64,000 nt of DNA. Source: Stenotrophomonas maltophilia. Its GTDB lineage: Bacteria; Pseudomonadota; Gammaproteobacteria; Xanthomonadales; Xanthomonadaceae. How positions within the stretch are numbered: position 1 is the stretch's first letter; every line of letters starts with the position of its first letter. The notes under the pieces were generated by a model. That model saw only the letters and a program-made list of their open reading frames with translations, was not told where the DNA came from and searched no databases. The stretch spans positions 310,001-374,000 of the forward strand of contig NZ_NIVS01000020.1 in assembly GCF_002205165.1 (NCBI RefSeq). The letters run 5' to 3'. Made by a program: the position numbers and the translations under genes. Positions 7,200-18,331 of this stretch are shown here, piece by piece.

Positions 7200-10100
7200 T
7201 CACGCCGCCCGCCGCAGCTTCGCCAAGGCCAGGTAGATCGCCGGCGTCGTATACAACGTCAGCCACTGGCTGACCAGCAACCCACCCACGATCGCAATGC
7301 CCAGCGGCTGCCGCATCTCCCAGCCTTCGCCGGTGGCCAGCATCAGCGGCAACGTGCCCAGCAACGCCGCCGCGCTGGTCATCAGGATCGGGCGGAAGCG
7401 CAGCCGTGCCGCTTCGCAGATGGCGTCATACGGCGACAACCCGCGCTCGCGCTCGGCCGACAGCGCGAAGTCGATGATCAGGATGGTGTTCTTCATCACC
7501 ACCCCCACCAGCAGGAACAGGCCGAGCAGCGAGATCAGGTTCAACTCGTTGCCGAAGGCCATCAGCGCCAGTAGCGCGCCCACGCCGGCCGAGGGCAGGG
7601 TGGAGAGGATCGCCAGCGGCTGCACGAAGCTTTCATACAGCACGCCCAATACCAGATACACCGCCAACATCGCGCCCACGATCAACCACAGCTGGCGCTC
7701 GCGCAGCTTCTCGAAGCCACCGGCCTCGCCACTCAGCCTGGCCTGCACGTGGGTGGGCAGCATGATCCCGGCCATCGCACGGTCCACCGCCTTCACCGCC
7801 TGGTCCAGGGTCACGCCGGGCGCCAGCGCGAACTCGATCCAGACCGAAGCAAACTGCTGGCTGTGGTAAATGCGGTCCGGTGCCATGCCGTAGGACCCGC
7901 TGGCAATCGAGGACAGCGGCAAACGCTGACCGTCCTTGCCGATCACATGGATCTGCTCCAGCGTGGAGGGATCCTGGGTGTAACGCGGGTCCAGCTCCAT
8001 CACCACGCGGTATTGGTTGAGGGTGTCGTACAGCGTGGCGACCTGGCGCTGGCTGAAGGCGTTGTTGAGCACCGAGGCGATCATGCGCATGTCCACGCCC
8101 AGCCGCGCGGCAGCGTCGCGGTCGATGTCGAGCACCACCTGGCGCATGCCTTCGTCGCCCTTGGATTCCACATCGACCAGCTCGGGCAGGGCGCGCAGCG
8201 CATCGGCTACCTTGGGTGTCCATTGCCGTAGCGGTTCCAGTTCGCCGGAGAGCAGCTGGAACTCGTACTGGCCGCTGTCGCCGCTGCCCTCCAGCTTGAT
8301 GTCCTGGTCCACCCACAGGAACAGGCCGCCGCCCGGAATCTTCGGCATGTTGGCGCGCAGGCGGTCGATCACCTGCTGGCTGGAGACCTTGCGCTCGGCC
8401 AGCGGCTTCATCTTGATCATGATGAAGGCGTTGTTGACCCCGCTGCGCCCACCGATATACCCGATGATGTCGCTGATGGCCGGATCGGCCAGCAGCAACT
8501 TCCGATACGCATCGATCTTGGGCTGCATCACCTGGAACGACAGCCCGTCGTCGCCGCGCGCGAAGCCACGCAGCTGCGCGGTGTCCTGTTTGGGCACGAT
8601 GCCCTTGGGCACCTGCTGGAACAGCCACACATTCAGCGCGATCACGGCGGCGAACAGCAGCAGGGGCAGCGCGAGCCAGCGCAGCATGGTCTGCAGGCTG
8701 CCCACGTAGGCCGCGCGCAGCCGTTCGAACAGGGCGGTCCCGGCGCGCTGCAGGCCATTGCCGGGGCCCGGCCGTGCCTGCCCGAGCAGGCGTGCGCACA
8801 GCATCGGGGTCAGGCTCAGCGAAACCAGCAGCGAGACGCCCATCGCCGCCACCAGGGTCAGCGAGAATTCGCGGAAGAGCTTCTCGACGAAGTCATCCAG
8901 GAACAGGATCGAGATGAACACCACGGCCAGCGCGATGTTCATCGACAGCAGCGTGGCACCGACTTCACCGGCGCCGCGCAGCGCGGCGGTCATCGGCGAA
9001 GCGCCCTCCTCACGATGGCGGGCGATGTTTTCCAGCACCACGATCGCATCGTCGACCACCAGCACCGCCGCCACGATCAGCGCCATCAGCGAGAGCGTGT
9101 TGAGCGAGAACCCGAGCAGGGCGATGATCGCCAGCGCGCCCAGCAGCGAGACCGGAATCGCCACGGTCGGCACCAGCGCCGCACGCCAGTGGCCGAGGAA
9201 GGCCAGGACCACCAGCACCACCAGGGCGATGGCCAGCAGCAGGGTCAGTTCGGCCTCGCGCAGGGTGGCGCGGATCACCGGCGAACGGTCCATCACCACC
9301 TGCATGTCGATGTTGGCCGGCAGCAGTGCCTGCAGTGTGTCCATCTGCGCCTGGATGGCGTCGACGGTCTCGATGATATTGGCATCCGGCTGGCGGCTGA
9401 CGATCAGCAGCACCGCCGGGCGCTCGTTGTGGAAGCCGCTGGCGTAGCGGTCTTCGACGCCTTCGCTGATCCCGGCCACGTCCTCCAGGTACACCGGCCG
9501 GCCATCGCGCATGGCCACGATCAGGCGGCGGTACTCGGCGGCGGTACGCAGCTGCAGGGTGGCTTCCAGCTGCCACTGCTGGGCCTGGCTGGCGACGGTG
9601 CCCAGTGGCTTGAGCGCGTTGGCGTTGCGGATCGCCGCGGCGATGTCGTCCAGTGCGATGCGGTGATGGTTGAGTGCATTGGGATCCAGCGAGACGCGCA
9701 CCGCCGGCAGCGAGCTGCCCCCTACCTGGACCTCGCCGACACCGGGAATCTGCGCCAGCTTCTGCGCGATCACGGTGGAGGCCACGTCGTAGATCTGGCC
9801 CGGCGAGAGACTGTCCGAACTCAGCGCCAGCGCCATGATCGGCGCCTGCGAGGGATTCACCTTGCGGTACTGCGGCATGCCCGGCATGCCGCTGGGCAGC
9901 TGCGCGCGCGCGGCATTGATCGCGGCCTGCACATCGCGCGCGGCATCATCCACGTTGCGGCCGAGTGCGAACTTCAGTTCGACCTGGGTCGAGCCCTGGG
10001 TGCTGGCCGAGTCGATCCCGGTCAGCCCCGGTATGGTGCCCAGCGCACGTTCCAGCGGCGTGGCGACGTTGGCCGCCATTGATTCCGGGCTCGCGCCGGG

Positions 10101-10265
10101 CAGGCTCGCGCTGACGTTGATCGCCGGGTAGTCGACCTGTGGCAAGGGCGCGACCGGCAGCAGGCGCAGCCCGAGCAGGCCGGCCAGCACCACTGCGACC
10201 GCGAGCAGCACGGTGGCGACGGGATGCTGCACGAACCAGCCGATCGCCCGCGACAGCGGACTCAC
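7200..10265 (-). CDS. mdtC: RND multidrug efflux transporter subunit, MdtC-like
   Basis: The 1021-residue inner-membrane proton antiporter has the RND layout: TM1 near residues 12-30, a large periplasmic loop, the TM4 proton-relay pair in [13 protein letters not shown], a second periplasmic loop and a C-terminal TM bundle ending near [23 protein letters not shown]. Length matches E. coli MdtC (1025). The start at 10265 overlaps the stop of the preceding permease gene by 4 bp. Two different RND permeases encoded in tandem are the hallmark of MdtABC, where they form a heterotrimer. No outer-membrane factor follows; the complex would have to borrow a TolC-like protein. Confidence 0.93.
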   Translation of the reverse strand: MSPLSRAIGWFVQHPVATVLLAVAVVLAGLLGLRLLPVAPLPQVDYPAINVSASLPGASPESMAANVATPLERALGTIPGLTGIDSASTQGSTQVELKFALGRNVDDAARDVQAAINAARAQLPSGMPGMPQYRKVNPSQAPIMALALSSDSLSPGQIYDVASTVIAQKLAQIPGVGEVQVGGSSLPAVRVSLDPNALNHHRIALDDIAAAIRNANALKPLGTVASQAQQWQLEATLQLRTAAEYRRLIVAMRDGRPVYLEDVAGISEGVEDRYASGFHNERPAVLLIVSRQPDANIIETVDAIQAQMDTLQALLPANIDMQVVMDRSPVIRATLREAELTLLLAIALVVLVVLAFLGHWRAALVPTVAIPVSLLGALAIIALLGFSLNTLSLMALIVAAVLVVDDAIVVLENIARHREEGASPMTAALRGAGEVGATLLSMNIALAVVFISILFLDDFVEKLFREFSLTLVAAMGVSLLVSLSLTPMLCARLLGQARPGPGNGLQRAGTALFERLRAAYVGSLQTMLRWLALPLLLFAAVIALNVWLFQQVPKGIVPKQDTAQLRGFARGDDGLSFQVMQPKIDAYRKLLLADPAISDIIGYIGGRSGVNNAFIMIKMKPLAERKVSSQQVIDRLRANMPKIPGGGLFLWVDQDIKLEGSGDSGQYEFQLLSGELEPLRQWTPKVADALRALPELVDVESKGDEGMRQVVLDIDRDAAARLGVDMRMIASVLNNAFSQRQVATLYDTLNQYRVVMELDPRYTQDPSTLEQIHVIGKDGQRLPLSSIASGSYGMAPDRIYHSQQFASVWIEFALAPGVTLDQAVKAVDRAMAGIMLPTHVQARLSGEAGGFEKLRERQLWLIVGAMLAVYLVLGVLYESFVQPLAILSTLPSAGVGALLALMAFGNELNLISLLGLFLLVGVVMKNTILIIDFALSAERERGLSPYDAICEAARLRFRPILMTSAAALLGTLPLMLATGEGWEMRQPLGIAIVGGLLVSQWLTLYTTPAIYLALAKLRRAA

Positions 10266-13200
10266 GCCAGCGCCTCGTCAGCCGCGTCGGCAGCCGTTGC
10301 GGGACGTTGGCGGAAGCGATCGAAGAACAGGTAGATCACCGGCGTGGTGAACAGGGTCAGGACCTGGCTGACGATCAGCCCGCCCACCATCACCAGGCCC
10401 AGCGGCTGGCGCAGCTCCGCGCCCGAGCCACTGGCGAACATCAGCGGGATCGCGCCGAACAGCGCGGCCAGGGTGGTCATCAGGATCGGCCGGAAGCGCA
10501 GCAGGGCGGCCTGGTGGATCGCCTGACGCGGCGCCATGCCATGCTCGCGCTCGGCCTCCAGCGCGAAGTCGATCATCATGATCGCGTTCTTCTTGACCAG
10601 CCCGATCAGCAGCACGATGCCGATCACCGCGATCAGATCCAGGCTGCGCCCGCTGACCAGCAACGCCAGCAGCGCACCCACCGTGGCCGAGGGCAGGGTG
10701 GAGAGGATGGTGATCGGGTGGATGAAGCTCTCATACAGCACGCCCAGCACCAGGTACATCACCACCACCGCCGCCAGCACCAGCCACAAGGTGCTCGACA
10801 GCGAGGCGCGGAACGCATCGGCGGCGCCCTGCAGGCGCAGCTCGACGCTGGCCGGCAGCCCGATCGCGGTACGTGCACCTTCGATCGCCTCCACCGCTTC
10901 GCCCAGCGAGGCGTCCGGGGCGAGATTGAAGGAGAACGTCACCGCCGGGAACTGGCCGACATGGTTGATCAGCAGCTGCGCCGGGCGCTGTTCGATCCGC
11001 GCGATGCCGCCCAGCGGCACCTGCCGCCCGTCGGGCCCGGTGACGTGCAGGCGTGCGATCGCATCCGGGCCGAAGGCTACGTCCGGGCGCGCTTCCAGCA
11101 CCACGCGGTACTGGTTGGCCTGGGTGAAGATGGTCGAGATCTGGCGCTGCCCGAACGCGTCGTACAGCGCATCGGCGATGGTCTCCACGCTGATCCCCAG
11201 CCGCGCGGCGGCGACCCGGTCGATCACCACATGCGCCTGCAGGCCCTGGTTCTGCAGATCACTGGCGACGTCGGCCAGCGCCGGCGACTGCTGCAGATGC
11301 GCAAGCAGGCGCGGCGTCCACGTTTCCAGCTGTGCGAGATCCGGGCTGGTCAGGGTGAACTGGTACTGGGTACGGCTGATCCGGTCTTCGATGCCCAGTT
11401 CCTGCACCGGCTGCAGGTACAACCTGATGCCCGGGACGTGCGCCACGCGCCGCTGCAGCCGCGCGATGATCGCCTGTGCATCGGCAGCGCGCTGTGCATG
11501 CGGTTTCAGCTCGATCAGCAGCCGGCCACTGTTGAGCGTGGCGTTGTTGCCATCCACGCCGATGAACGAGGACAGGCTGGCCACGTCCTCATCTTCCAGC
11601 AACGCCGCGGACAGCGCCTGCTGGCGCTGCGCCATCGCCTGGAAGGAAATCGACTGCGGCGCCTCGCTGATGCCCTGGATCAGCCCGGCATCCTGCACCG
11701 GGAAGAAGCCCTTGGGCACCCACACGTACAGCAGCGCCGTCAGCACCAGCGTGGCGACGGTGGCGGCCAGCATCAGCGGCTGGCGCTGCAGCACCCAGTG
11801 CAGCTGGCGATCGTAGACCGCCACGACGCGGTCGAACGGGTCGCCCTGCTGCGACGATTCCTGCCCATCGGCATCGCGACGGGTCGCGTGGCCGGCCTTG
11901 AGCAGGCGCGCGCACATCATCGGCGTCAGCGTCAGCGAGACCAGCAGCGAGATGCCGATCGCCACCGCCAGCGTGATCGCAAACTCGTGGAACAGCTTGC
12001 CGACCACGTCGGCCATGAACAGAAGTGGGATCAGCACCGCGATCAGCGACAGCGTCAGCGAGATCAGCGTGAAGCCGATCTGCCGGGCGCCTTTCAACGC
12101 CGCCTGCATCGGCGTGGCGCCGCGCTCCAGGTGACGGGCGATGTTCTCCAGCATCACGATCGCATCGTCCACCACGAAGCCGGTGGCGATGGTCAGCGCC
12201 ATCAGGGTGAGGTTGTTGAGCGAGAAGCCGGCCAGCAGCATCACCCCGAAAGTGCCCACCAGCGACAGCGGCACCGCGATGCTGGGGATGATCGTGGCCG
12301 GGAGGTTGCGCAGGAACACGAAGGTGACCATCACCACCAGCGCGATCGCGATCAGCAGCTCGTGCTGCACGCCGCGGATCGAGGCGCGGATCGATTCGGT
12401 GCGGTCACTCAGGACGGCCACATCAACACCGGCCGGCAGCGAGGCCTGCAGCTGCGGCAGCAGCGCGCGCACGTGGTCGACCACGGCGATCACGTTTGCG
12501 CCGGGCTGGCGCTGGATGTTGATCAGCACGGCCGGGGTAGTGCCCGACCACGCGGCCAGCTGGCGGTTCTCGGCGCCATCTTCGATGGTGGCGACATCGC
12601 CCAGCCGCAGCGGTGCGCCCTCCTTGTAGGCCAGGATCAGCGCGCGGTACTCGGCGACCGAGCGCATCTGGTCGTTGGCATCGAGCATGATCGCGCGGGT
12701 CGGGCCATCGAAGCTGCCCTTGGGCATGTTGACGTTGGCCGTGCCGATCGCGGTGCGGATGCTGGCCATGCTCAGGCCGTTGGCGGCCAGCGCGGACGGA
12801 TTGACCTGGATGCGCACTGCCGGGCGCTGCCCGCCGGCCAGGCTGACCAGGCCGACACCGGGCAGCTGCGAGAGCCGCTGCGCCATGCGCGTATCGACCA
12901 GATCGTGCACCTGCGGCAGCGACAGCCCCTGCGAGGTCACCGCCAGGGTCAGGATCGGGGTATCGGCCGGGTTGACCTTGCGGTACACCGGCGGCACCGG
13001 CAGGTCATCGGGCAGGAAGCTGTCGGCGGCGTTGATCGCGGCCTGCACTTCCTGCTCGGCCACGCCGAGCGCGACCTCCAGCGAAAACTGCAGCGTGATC
13101 ACCGAGGCGCCGCCCGAACTGGTCGAGGACATCTGTTTCAGGCCGGGGATCTGCCCCAGCTGCCGTTCCAGCGGCGCGGTGACTGCGCTGGTGGTGACAT

Positions 13201-13369
13201 CCGGGCTGGCGCCGGGATACAGCGTGGTGATCTGGATGATCGGGTAATCGACCTGCGGCAGTGCCGCGACCGGCAGCAGGCGGTAGGCCATCACGCCGGA
13301 CAGCAGCAGCGCCACCATCAGCAGCGTGGTCGCGACCGGGCGCTCGATGAAGGGGCGCGAGAGGCTCAT
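10262..13369 (-). CDS. mdtB: RND multidrug efflux transporter subunit, MdtB-like
   Basis: The 1035-residue permease closely matches E. coli MdtB along its length as I recall it: [68 protein letters not shown] and the TM4 pair in [17 protein letters not shown]. It starts by ATGA overlap with the adaptor gene (13366-13369) and ends by overlap with the MdtC-like gene, so the three are translationally coupled. In the MdtABC complex it forms a mixed trimer with MdtC and exports bile salts, novobiocin and similar compounds in E. coli; the substrates here are not known. Confidence 0.94.
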   Translation of the reverse strand: MSLSRPFIERPVATTLLMVALLLSGVMAYRLLPVAALPQVDYPIIQITTLYPGASPDVTTSAVTAPLERQLGQIPGLKQMSSTSSGGASVITLQFSLEVALGVAEQEVQAAINAADSFLPDDLPVPPVYRKVNPADTPILTLAVTSQGLSLPQVHDLVDTRMAQRLSQLPGVGLVSLAGGQRPAVRIQVNPSALAANGLSMASIRTAIGTANVNMPKGSFDGPTRAIMLDANDQMRSVAEYRALILAYKEGAPLRLGDVATIEDGAENRQLAAWSGTTPAVLINIQRQPGANVIAVVDHVRALLPQLQASLPAGVDVAVLSDRTESIRASIRGVQHELLIAIALVVMVTFVFLRNLPATIIPSIAVPLSLVGTFGVMLLAGFSLNNLTLMALTIATGFVVDDAIVMLENIARHLERGATPMQAALKGARQIGFTLISLTLSLIAVLIPLLFMADVVGKLFHEFAITLAVAIGISLLVSLTLTPMMCARLLKAGHATRRDADGQESSQQGDPFDRVVAVYDRQLHWVLQRQPLMLAATVATLVLTALLYVWVPKGFFPVQDAGLIQGISEAPQSISFQAMAQRQQALSAALLEDEDVASLSSFIGVDGNNATLNSGRLLIELKPHAQRAADAQAIIARLQRRVAHVPGIRLYLQPVQELGIEDRISRTQYQFTLTSPDLAQLETWTPRLLAHLQQSPALADVASDLQNQGLQAHVVIDRVAAARLGISVETIADALYDAFGQRQISTIFTQANQYRVVLEARPDVAFGPDAIARLHVTGPDGRQVPLGGIARIEQRPAQLLINHVGQFPAVTFSFNLAPDASLGEAVEAIEGARTAIGLPASVELRLQGAADAFRASLSSTLWLVLAAVVVMYLVLGVLYESFIHPITILSTLPSATVGALLALLVSGRSLDLIAVIGIVLLIGLVKKNAIMMIDFALEAEREHGMAPRQAIHQAALLRFRPILMTTLAALFGAIPLMFASGSGAELRQPLGLVMVGGLIVSQVLTLFTTPVIYLFFDRFRQRPATAADAADEALA

Positions 13370-14532
13370 GCGCCGGTCCGCGGCGGGTCCTGCTCCACCA
13401 CCTCGACCTTGGCGCCTTCGCGCAGCCCGTCGATGCCTTCCACCACCACGCGCTCGCCGGCCTTGAGCCCTTCGCGTACGGACACGCGCTCGCCATCGGC
13501 CGGGCCGAGCACCACGCTGCGCAGGTGCGAGGTGGCATCGGCCGCGATCACGTAGACGTAGCTGCCTTTGCTGCCGAACTGCACGGCGGCGTTGGGAATC
13601 ACCACCGCATCGCTGCTGCTGACCTGCAGGCGCACATTGACGAACTGGTTGGGGAACAACGATTCATCGGCGTTGGCGAACTGCGCGCGCAGCTTGAGCG
13701 TGCCGGTGGCGGTATCGATGCGATTGTCCAGGCTGGAAAGCATGCCGTCGCCCAGCGCGGTGCGCTCCTCGCGGTCCCAGGCTTCCACGGTGAGCTGCGG
13801 ATTGGCGCGGGCGGCGGCGACCACCGCCGGCAGGTCCGGCTCGGGCACGGTGAACAGCACGCTGATCGGCGTGGTCTGGGTGATGGTGGCCAGCGGCTCG
13901 GTATCGCCACTGCGCACCAGGTTGCCGACATCCACATTGCGCAGGCCCATGCGCCCGGCCACCGGCGCAGTGATGCGGGTGTACTGCAGCTGCAGGCGCG
14001 CTTCATCCACGGCCGCCTGGTCGGTCTGGCGGCGGCCCTGCAGCTGGCGCACCTTGCTCTGCTGGTCACTCAGGTCCTGCGCGGAGACGAAGTGCTCGGT
14101 CTGCAGTTCGGTGAAGCGCTTGAGCTGGCTTTCGGCGTTGTCCAGCTCGGCCAGGTTCTGCTGCTGCGTCCCCAACGCACGCGACAGCTGCACCTGGAAC
14201 GGGCGCGGATCGATCTCGGCCAGCAGCTCGCCGGCCTGGACGTGCTGGCCTTCGGAGAACGCCAGGCGCAGCAGTTCGCCATCCACGCGGCTGCGGATGC
14301 TCACCGTATGCAGCGGGGTCACCGTGCCGAGCGCCTTCAGGCGCACCACCAGGTCTTCCTGCGTCGCGGTGGCCACACGCACCGGGGTCGGCTGCGGACC
14401 ACCGGACGGGCCGGCGGCGGGAGCGGGCGAGAGCAGTTTCCATGCGGCGATCGCGGCCAGGCCGACAGCGGCGGCGATCAACAGCGGTTTGACGACACGA
14501 CGGCGAGACGACGGGGGCGTTGAAGCGGACAT
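13366..14532 (-). CDS. mdtA: RND periplasmic adaptor (membrane fusion protein), MdtA-like
   Basis: The 388-residue adaptor links the two RND permeases to an outer-membrane channel. It begins with a membrane anchor ([21 protein letters not shown] region, about 12-32) with no lipobox Cys. The biotinyl-lipoyl barrel half [19 protein letters not shown] comes next, then a coiled-coil hairpin ([18 protein letters not shown] to [18 protein letters not shown]), and the beta-barrel domain with [19 protein letters not shown] chose the ATG at 14530-14532; an ATG six bases upstream (14536-14538) is equally possible and an in-frame extension to 14637 lacks support. It is the first gene of the mdtABC operon. 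Confidence 0.92.
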   Translation of the reverse strand: MSASTPPSSRRRVVKPLLIAAAVGLAAIAAWKLLSPAPAAGPSGGPQPTPVRVATATQEDLVVRLKALGTVTPLHTVSIRSRVDGELLRLAFSEGQHVQAGELLAEIDPRPFQVQLSRALGTQQQNLAELDNAESQLKRFTELQTEHFVSAQDLSDQQSKVRQLQGRRQTDQAAVDEARLQLQYTRITAPVAGRMGLRNVDVGNLVRSGDTEPLATITQTTPISVLFTVPEPDLPAVVAAARANPQLTVEAWDREERTALGDGMLSSLDNRIDTATGTLKLRAQFANADESLFPNQFVNVRLQVSSSDAVVIPNAAVQFGSKGSYVYVIAADATSHLRSVVLGPADGERVSVREGLKAGERVVVEGIDGLREGAKVEVVEQDPPRTGA

Positions 14533-14709
14533 ACGCATCCTGCGCACCCTCCACCGGAGCAGTGCGTCCATGGGGACCGGCCGAGTGCGGCAGGTCAACG
14601 GGGGAGAGGGTGTCTGGCGGGGCAGCGGGTGGAACACCGCCGCGTGGCTGGATGCCGTTCGAATGGAACGGGAGCGCCATGATACAGGGCCAGGCCGCTC
14701 AAGCTCCCG

Positions 14710-14721
14710 TGACCTTGGTCA
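14710..14721. promoter_or_regulatory. Short palindrome upstream of mdtA
   Basis: TGACC-TT-GGTCA is a perfect 5-bp inverted repeat lying 178 bp upstream of the mdtA start and just beyond the yicG stop. It could be a regulator half-site pair or the base of a weak hairpin. Nothing else in the 200-bp gap gives a convincing sigma-70 promoter. Confidence 0.25.
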
Positions 14722-14735
14722 TGCCCGCGGGTGCG

Positions 14736-15353
14736 TCAATGCACCTCGTCGCGGTACACGAACTTCGGCATTTCCCATTTGAAGTGGATCGCCAGCAGGC
14801 GCAGCAGGAAGCCGCCGCCCAGGCACCACAGCGTGGCCGCGTTGAGCGATACGCCGAGTTCCAGCAGGGTCAGGTAGGCCGCACCGGTGAGCAGGGTGAT
14901 CACCGCATACAGTTCCTTCTGGAAGATCAGCGGCACCTCGTTGCACAGCACATCGCGCAGCACGCCGCCGAACGCACCGGTCAGCATGCCGGCGATCAGG
15001 ATGATCGGTACGGTATGCCCGCCCTCGCGCGCGACCGCGCAGCCGATCAGGGTGAACGCGATCAGGCCCAGGCCATCGAGCACCAGGAAGGTGCGTCGGA
15101 AGTGGTGCATCCAGCGTGCTACCCAGGTGGCGATCAGCGCGGCGCAGATGGTGAAGCCCAGGTACTCCGGGTGCTTCACCCAGCCCAGCGGGTAATGGCC
15201 GAGCACGATGTCGCGCAGCGACCCACCGCCGAGTGCGGTGACGCAGGCGATGATGACAACGCCGAACAGGTCCATGCGGCGGCGGCCGGCCGACAGCGCG
15301 CCGGTCATGGCTTCGGCCGAGATGGCGATGAGGTAGATCAGGGAGAGCAGCAT
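14736..15353 (-). CDS. yicG: TRIC/UPF0126-family membrane protein, YicG-like
   Basis: The 205-residue protein has six to seven hydrophobic helices and the family's glycine-rich repeat: ACVTALGGGSLRDIVLG in the first half and GMLTGAFGGVLRDVLCNEVP in the second. This internal duplication is the UPF0126 signature, structurally a trimeric intracellular cation channel (TRIC) fold. The ATG at 15351-15353 is the first Met before the hydrophobic sequence; an upstream in-frame extension would run through the riboswitch and is rejected. Control by a tandem glycine riboswitch strongly suggests a role in glycine movement or homeostasis (inference). It precedes mdtABC on the same strand with a 203-bp gap. 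Confidence 0.87.
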   Translation of the reverse strand: MLLSLIYLIAISAEAMTGALSAGRRRMDLFGVVIIACVTALGGGSLRDIVLGHYPLGWVKHPEYLGFTICAALIATWVARWMHHFRRTFLVLDGLGLIAFTLIGCAVAREGGHTVPIILIAGMLTGAFGGVLRDVLCNEVPLIFQKELYAVITLLTGAAYLTLLELGVSLNAATLWCLGGGFLLRLLAIHFKWEMPKFVYRDEVH

Positions 15354-15451
15354 GGGGGTGGCTCCGGGAAACACGTCAGGCGGGGACGGAAACGCACACG
15401 CATCACGCCAGCGCCGCTGCACTGTCGTGAGGTGGGATTCCGTTGCCGCTC

Positions 15452-15632
15452 CCGCTGTCCTTTTGCCTGAGAGTTCGGTGGCCAAGGCCACGTGCCCCTT
15501 CGGCGGGTCATTGAAGACCTCTCTCCAGATCGGCGTGTCGGATGCATGGTTGGTGGCGTATCGAGCCACCGGCCTGAGCGATTATGGGAGCCTGCGCCTT
15601 CGGCGGGCGCCAGCGCGGCGCCTCTCTCCTGC
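15452..15632 (-). ncRNA. Tandem glycine riboswitch (two gcvT-type aptamers)
   Basis: On the minus strand, two glycine-aptamer copies occur in series. Aptamer 1 (about 15632-15555) has GGAGAGAGGCGCC, the core CCGCCGAAGGCGCAGG and GCTCAGG. Aptamer 2 (about 15530-15452) has GGAGAGAGGTC, the core GCCGAAGGGGCACG and CTCTCAGGCAAAAGGACAG. The conserved GGAGAG start, GCCGAAGG core and CTCAGGCAAAAGGACAG end are the gcvT-motif hallmarks. It ends about 100 nt upstream of the yicG-like start. A minus-strand TAGAAT (15644-15649) sits correctly to be the -10 box of its promoter. Confidence 0.9.
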
Positions 15633-15685
15633 ATCCGGGGCGGATTCTAGCAGCCGCCGGCCCCGCGCCGGGGGATAATCCCGGT

Positions 15686-15955
15686 ATGCCCGCTGAACCT
15701 GCCCTCTGGTACCTGTACCTGCTTGAATGCCGCAACGGCAGCTATTACGCCGGCATCAGCAACGACGTGGAGGCACGTTTCCAGGCGCATCTGGCCGGCA
15801 AAGGGGCCAAATACACGCGCGCCAACCCGCCGGTGAAGGTGCTGGCGATGCGCGCCTACCCGGACCGGGCCGCGGCGTCGAAGGCCGAATGGCAGCTCAA
15901 GCGGCAACCGCGCGAGCGCAAGCTGGCGTGGCTGGCGCTGCCCGATCCCATGTAG
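15686..15955 (+). CDS. GIY-YIG nuclease family protein, YhbQ/UPF0213-like
   Basis: The 89-residue protein is essentially one GIY-YIG domain: [20 protein letters not shown] (the two Tyr-containing strands), R31 region in [18 protein letters not shown], and a C-terminal helix [17 protein letters not shown] containing the usual Glu. Stand-alone members of this size are DNA-acting nucleases of uncertain role, as in E. coli YhbQ. The ATG at 15686 is chosen because the domain begins right after it. It diverges from the glycine-riboswitch/yicG unit. Confidence 0.85.
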   Translation: MPAEPALWYLYLLECRNGSYYAGISNDVEARFQAHLAGKGAKYTRANPPVKVLAMRAYPDRAAASKAEWQLKRQPRERKLAWLALPDPM

Positions 15956-16041
15956 CCCTGCGTGCTGGTTGTTCGGGCCTTCGTTGGCGGCATACCATCG
16001 ACCCTCGTTCGTTGATCCGCTTGCCCAAGCCCTGGAGTGCC

Positions 16042-16386
16042 ATGTCCCGCGATCTGTCGTTGTACCCGGAAGATGAGAATGGCGATGTGCTCTGGAACAT
16101 GCTGCAGGATGGCGACGACCTGTCGATTCCGCGCGAGGTGGATTTCGCGCTGATCTTCCCGACCCAGGACGTGGCGATCGCCTTTGCCGTGCACCTGCTC
16201 AAGAACGAGCAGAAGGTGTCCTTGGCTGCCTACGAGGGCAACGACGAATACCCGTGGCAGGTGGTGGTGCATCCGCTGATGCTGCCGACCCACCAGAACA
16301 TCTCGGGCTTCGAAGGGCTGCTCGCCAGCGAGGCGGTCTCCTACAGCGGCCAGGTCGATGGCTGGGGATGTCTGTCGCAGGGCTGA
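16042..16386 (+). CDS. RraB-like ribonuclease E inhibitor domain protein
   Basis: The 114-residue cytosolic protein resembles the RraB family (regulator of RNase E activity B). It starts MSRDLSLYPEDENGDVLWNMLQ and has the features DDLSIPREVDFALIFPTQ and VSLAAYEGNDEYPWQVVV, plus a C-terminal HQNISGFEGLLASEA segment. RraB binds RNase E in E. coli and alters mRNA decay. It is somewhat shorter than E. coli RraB (138 residues), which has an acidic C-terminal extension. The ATG at 16042 follows GGAG by a few bases. Confidence 0.75.
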   Translation: MSRDLSLYPEDENGDVLWNMLQDGDDLSIPREVDFALIFPTQDVAIAFAVHLLKNEQKVSLAAYEGNDEYPWQVVVHPLMLPTHQNISGFEGLLASEAVSYSGQVDGWGCLSQG

Positions 16387-16459
16387 GCTGCCGCAACGCG
16401 GCGTGACCCGATGCCGGGGTCTGGGCCACCATCGGCCACACCGCAGGGAGGGCAACAGG

Positions 16460-16939
16460 ATGTTCGATCTCCATCGAAAGGTGTTTGTCTGGATACAGGG
16501 GGCGCTGCTCCGATCACGTCCGCTGGTGGGGTTGCTTGGCCTGGCGGGCGGCGTGCCCGCGACTGCGGCTGAGCCACCGCCAGCGCTGCGCTACGGTGAG
16601 ATCGCCAGCGCTGATGCGTTCCGTGCCCGGCTCCCGCCCGATGCCATCGTGTCCGCGCGCATTGCGCTGGATGCGACCAAGGTGCCTGCCGAGCTGAGAA
16701 GCCTAGTGCCCTTGGCCGAGTACTGGGGCATTGGCGATGACGTGATCCGCGATATGCTCCAGGAATCAGAGAGTCAAGCGCAGAAGGCCGCGCTGGCCAA
16801 GGCAGTCAATCCACACAATGCGGCGATCACTGCCTGGCTGGACAGCCTGCCGGCAGGCCAGCCGATGAGCGATGAGGCCGCTGCCTTCATGTACATGCAG
16901 CTCGGCCTGGAAGAGATGGGCCTGTTCGAGACGCACTGA
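16460..16939 (+). CDS. Hypothetical exported protein
   Basis: The 159-residue product begins with a basic then hydrophobic segment (about 1-37, ending VPATAA) consistent with a long signal peptide. The mature part is helical and acidic, with no motif I recognise. The ATG at 16460 is preceded by a purine-rich ribosome binding site (CAGGGAGGGCAACAGG). It follows the rraB-like gene by 73 bp and converges with ndh. Confidence 0.6.
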   Translation: MFDLHRKVFVWIQGALLRSRPLVGLLGLAGGVPATAAEPPPALRYGEIASADAFRARLPPDAIVSARIALDATKVPAELRSLVPLAEYWGIGDDVIRDMLQESESQAQKAALAKAVNPHNAAITAWLDSLPAGQPMSDEAAAFMYMQLGLEEMGLFETH

Positions 16940-16991
16940 GCCCGGCCACCTGCCGGACGAGCGCTGCGGTACAGCGAGCCGACCTGAGCGA

Positions 16992-17020
16992 TGGCAGCCA
17001 GGCTTCACGGCTGGCTGCCA
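16992..17020. terminator. Hairpin between convergent genes
   Basis: A perfect 10-bp inverted repeat (TGGCAGCCAG at 16992-17001, CTGGCTGCCA at 17011-17020, 9-nt loop) lies between the exported-protein gene and ndh. It lacks a T-run, so termination efficiency is uncertain; its location fits a shared terminator. Confidence 0.5.
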
Positions 17021-17038
17021 CCGTTGCGGCTCGACCGC

Positions 17039-18331
17039 TCAGGGCGTCGGCGGCCGCTTCGGCCGGCGATCGTCCTGCGCATCGCCGAAGATGATCCGCG
17101 CGCTGCGCTGGTAGCTCCAGTACGCCACTGCCCAGTTCAGCAGCACCACCACGCGGTTGCGGAAGCCGATCAGGAAGAACACGTGCGCGGCCAGCCAGAA
17201 CCACCACGCCAGCACGCCGGAGAGCTGCAGGCGGCCGAGGTGGACGATCGCGGCCATGCGGCCGATGGTCGCCAGGTTGCCGAAGTCCTGGTACTTGAAC
17301 GGGCCCGGCGCGGGCTTGCCGGCCAAGCGCGCCTGGATCGTGGTCGCCACGTGCTTGCCCATCTGCTTGGCTGCCGGGGCGACGCCGGGTACCGGCTTGC
17401 CATCGGCCTGGGTCACTGCGGCCAGATCCCCGGCCACGAAAACCTCCGGGTGGCCGTCCAGGGTGAGATCGGGCTGCACCGGCACGCGGCCGGCGCGATC
17501 CAGGGGCACGTCCAGCGTGCGCGCCAGCGGTGAGGCGGCGACACCGGCGGCCCAGACCACGGTGCGCGCTTCGACGAAGCGCTCGCCCAGCTGGAAGCCC
17601 TCGGCGTTGATGTCGCTCACCGGCGTACCGGTGAGCACTTCCACACCCAGTTTTTCCAACTGGCGGCGCGCCTTGAGGGAGAGCACCTCGGGGAAGGTGG
17701 ACAGCACGCGCGGGCCGGCCTCGACCAGGCGGACCTTGGCCGAGGCGGGATCGATATGGCGGAACTCATTGCGCAGCGTATGCCGTGCGATCTCGGCCAG
17801 GGTGCCGGCCAGTTCCACCCCGGTGGGGCCGCCGCCGACCACGGCGAAACTGAGCCAGGCGGCCTTGCGTGCGGGATCGGGTTCCGCCTCGGCGCGCTCG
17901 AAGGCGAGCAGCAGCTTGCGGCGCAGTGCGATGGCATCGTCCAGCGTTTTCAGGCCCGGCGCATCGGCGGCCCATTCGTCGTGACCGAAGTAGGCGTGGG
18001 TGGCGCCGCTGCACAGCATCAGCGTGTCGTAGGCGATCTGCGTGCCATCGGCCAGGGTGGCACTGCGCGCCGCTTTGTCGATGTGGGTCACTTCGCCAAG
18101 CCGCACTTCAACGTTGCGCTGATGGCCGAGGATGTGGCGCAGCGGGGCGGCAATATCCGGTGCCGAGAGGCCGGCGGTGGCCACCTGGTAAAGCAGCGGC
18201 TGGAACAGATGGTGGTTGCGACGGTCCACCAGGGTGATGCGCACGTGCGCCGAGGCGAGGGCACGGGTGGCCCAGAGGCCGGCAAAACCACCACCGATGA
18301 TGAGCAGGTGGGGCGTGGGATCGCGGGTCAT
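17039..18331 (-). CDS. ndh: Type II NADH dehydrogenase (NDH-2)
   Basis: The 430-residue flavoprotein transfers electrons from NADH to quinone at the inner membrane without pumping protons. The FAD-binding site LLIIGGGFAGLWATRAL is at residues 9-25, and the NADH-binding Rossmann GGGPTGVELAGTLAEIA is near 165-181. The quinone-site and FAD region is VFVAGDLAAVTQ...GVAPAAKQMGKHVA. The C-terminus has a hydrophobic helix pair (LSGVLAWWFWLAAHVFFLIG, VVVLLNWAVAYWSY), the expected membrane anchor. Length and domain order are normal. It stands alone on its strand. Confidence 0.93.
   Translation of the reverse strand: MTRDPTPHLLIIGGGFAGLWATRALASAHVRITLVDRRNHHLFQPLLYQVATAGLSAPDIAAPLRHILGHQRNVEVRLGEVTHIDKAARSATLADGTQIAYDTLMLCSGATHAYFGHDEWAADAPGLKTLDDAIALRRKLLLAFERAEAEPDPARKAAWLSFAVVGGGPTGVELAGTLAEIARHTLRNEFRHIDPASAKVRLVEAGPRVLSTFPEVLSLKARRQLEKLGVEVLTGTPVSDINAEGFQLGERFVEARTVVWAAGVAASPLARTLDVPLDRAGRVPVQPDLTLDGHPEVFVAGDLAAVTQADGKPVPGVAPAAKQMGKHVATTIQARLAGKPAPGPFKYQDFGNLATIGRMAAIVHLGRLQLSGVLAWWFWLAAHVFFLIGFRNRVVVLLNWAVAYWSYQRSARIIFGDAQDDRRPKRPPTP

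Noticed and set aside
10139..13555. Long plus-strand open frame opposite the RND permease genes
   Set aside because: Composition (Gln/Arg/His-rich) is that of an antisense shadow of high-GC coding DNA; the minus strand encodes a full RND permease.
14354..14736. A sigma-70 promoter directly before mdtA
   Set aside because: The best match (TTGAGC and TATCAT) has a 12-bp spacer, too short to support.
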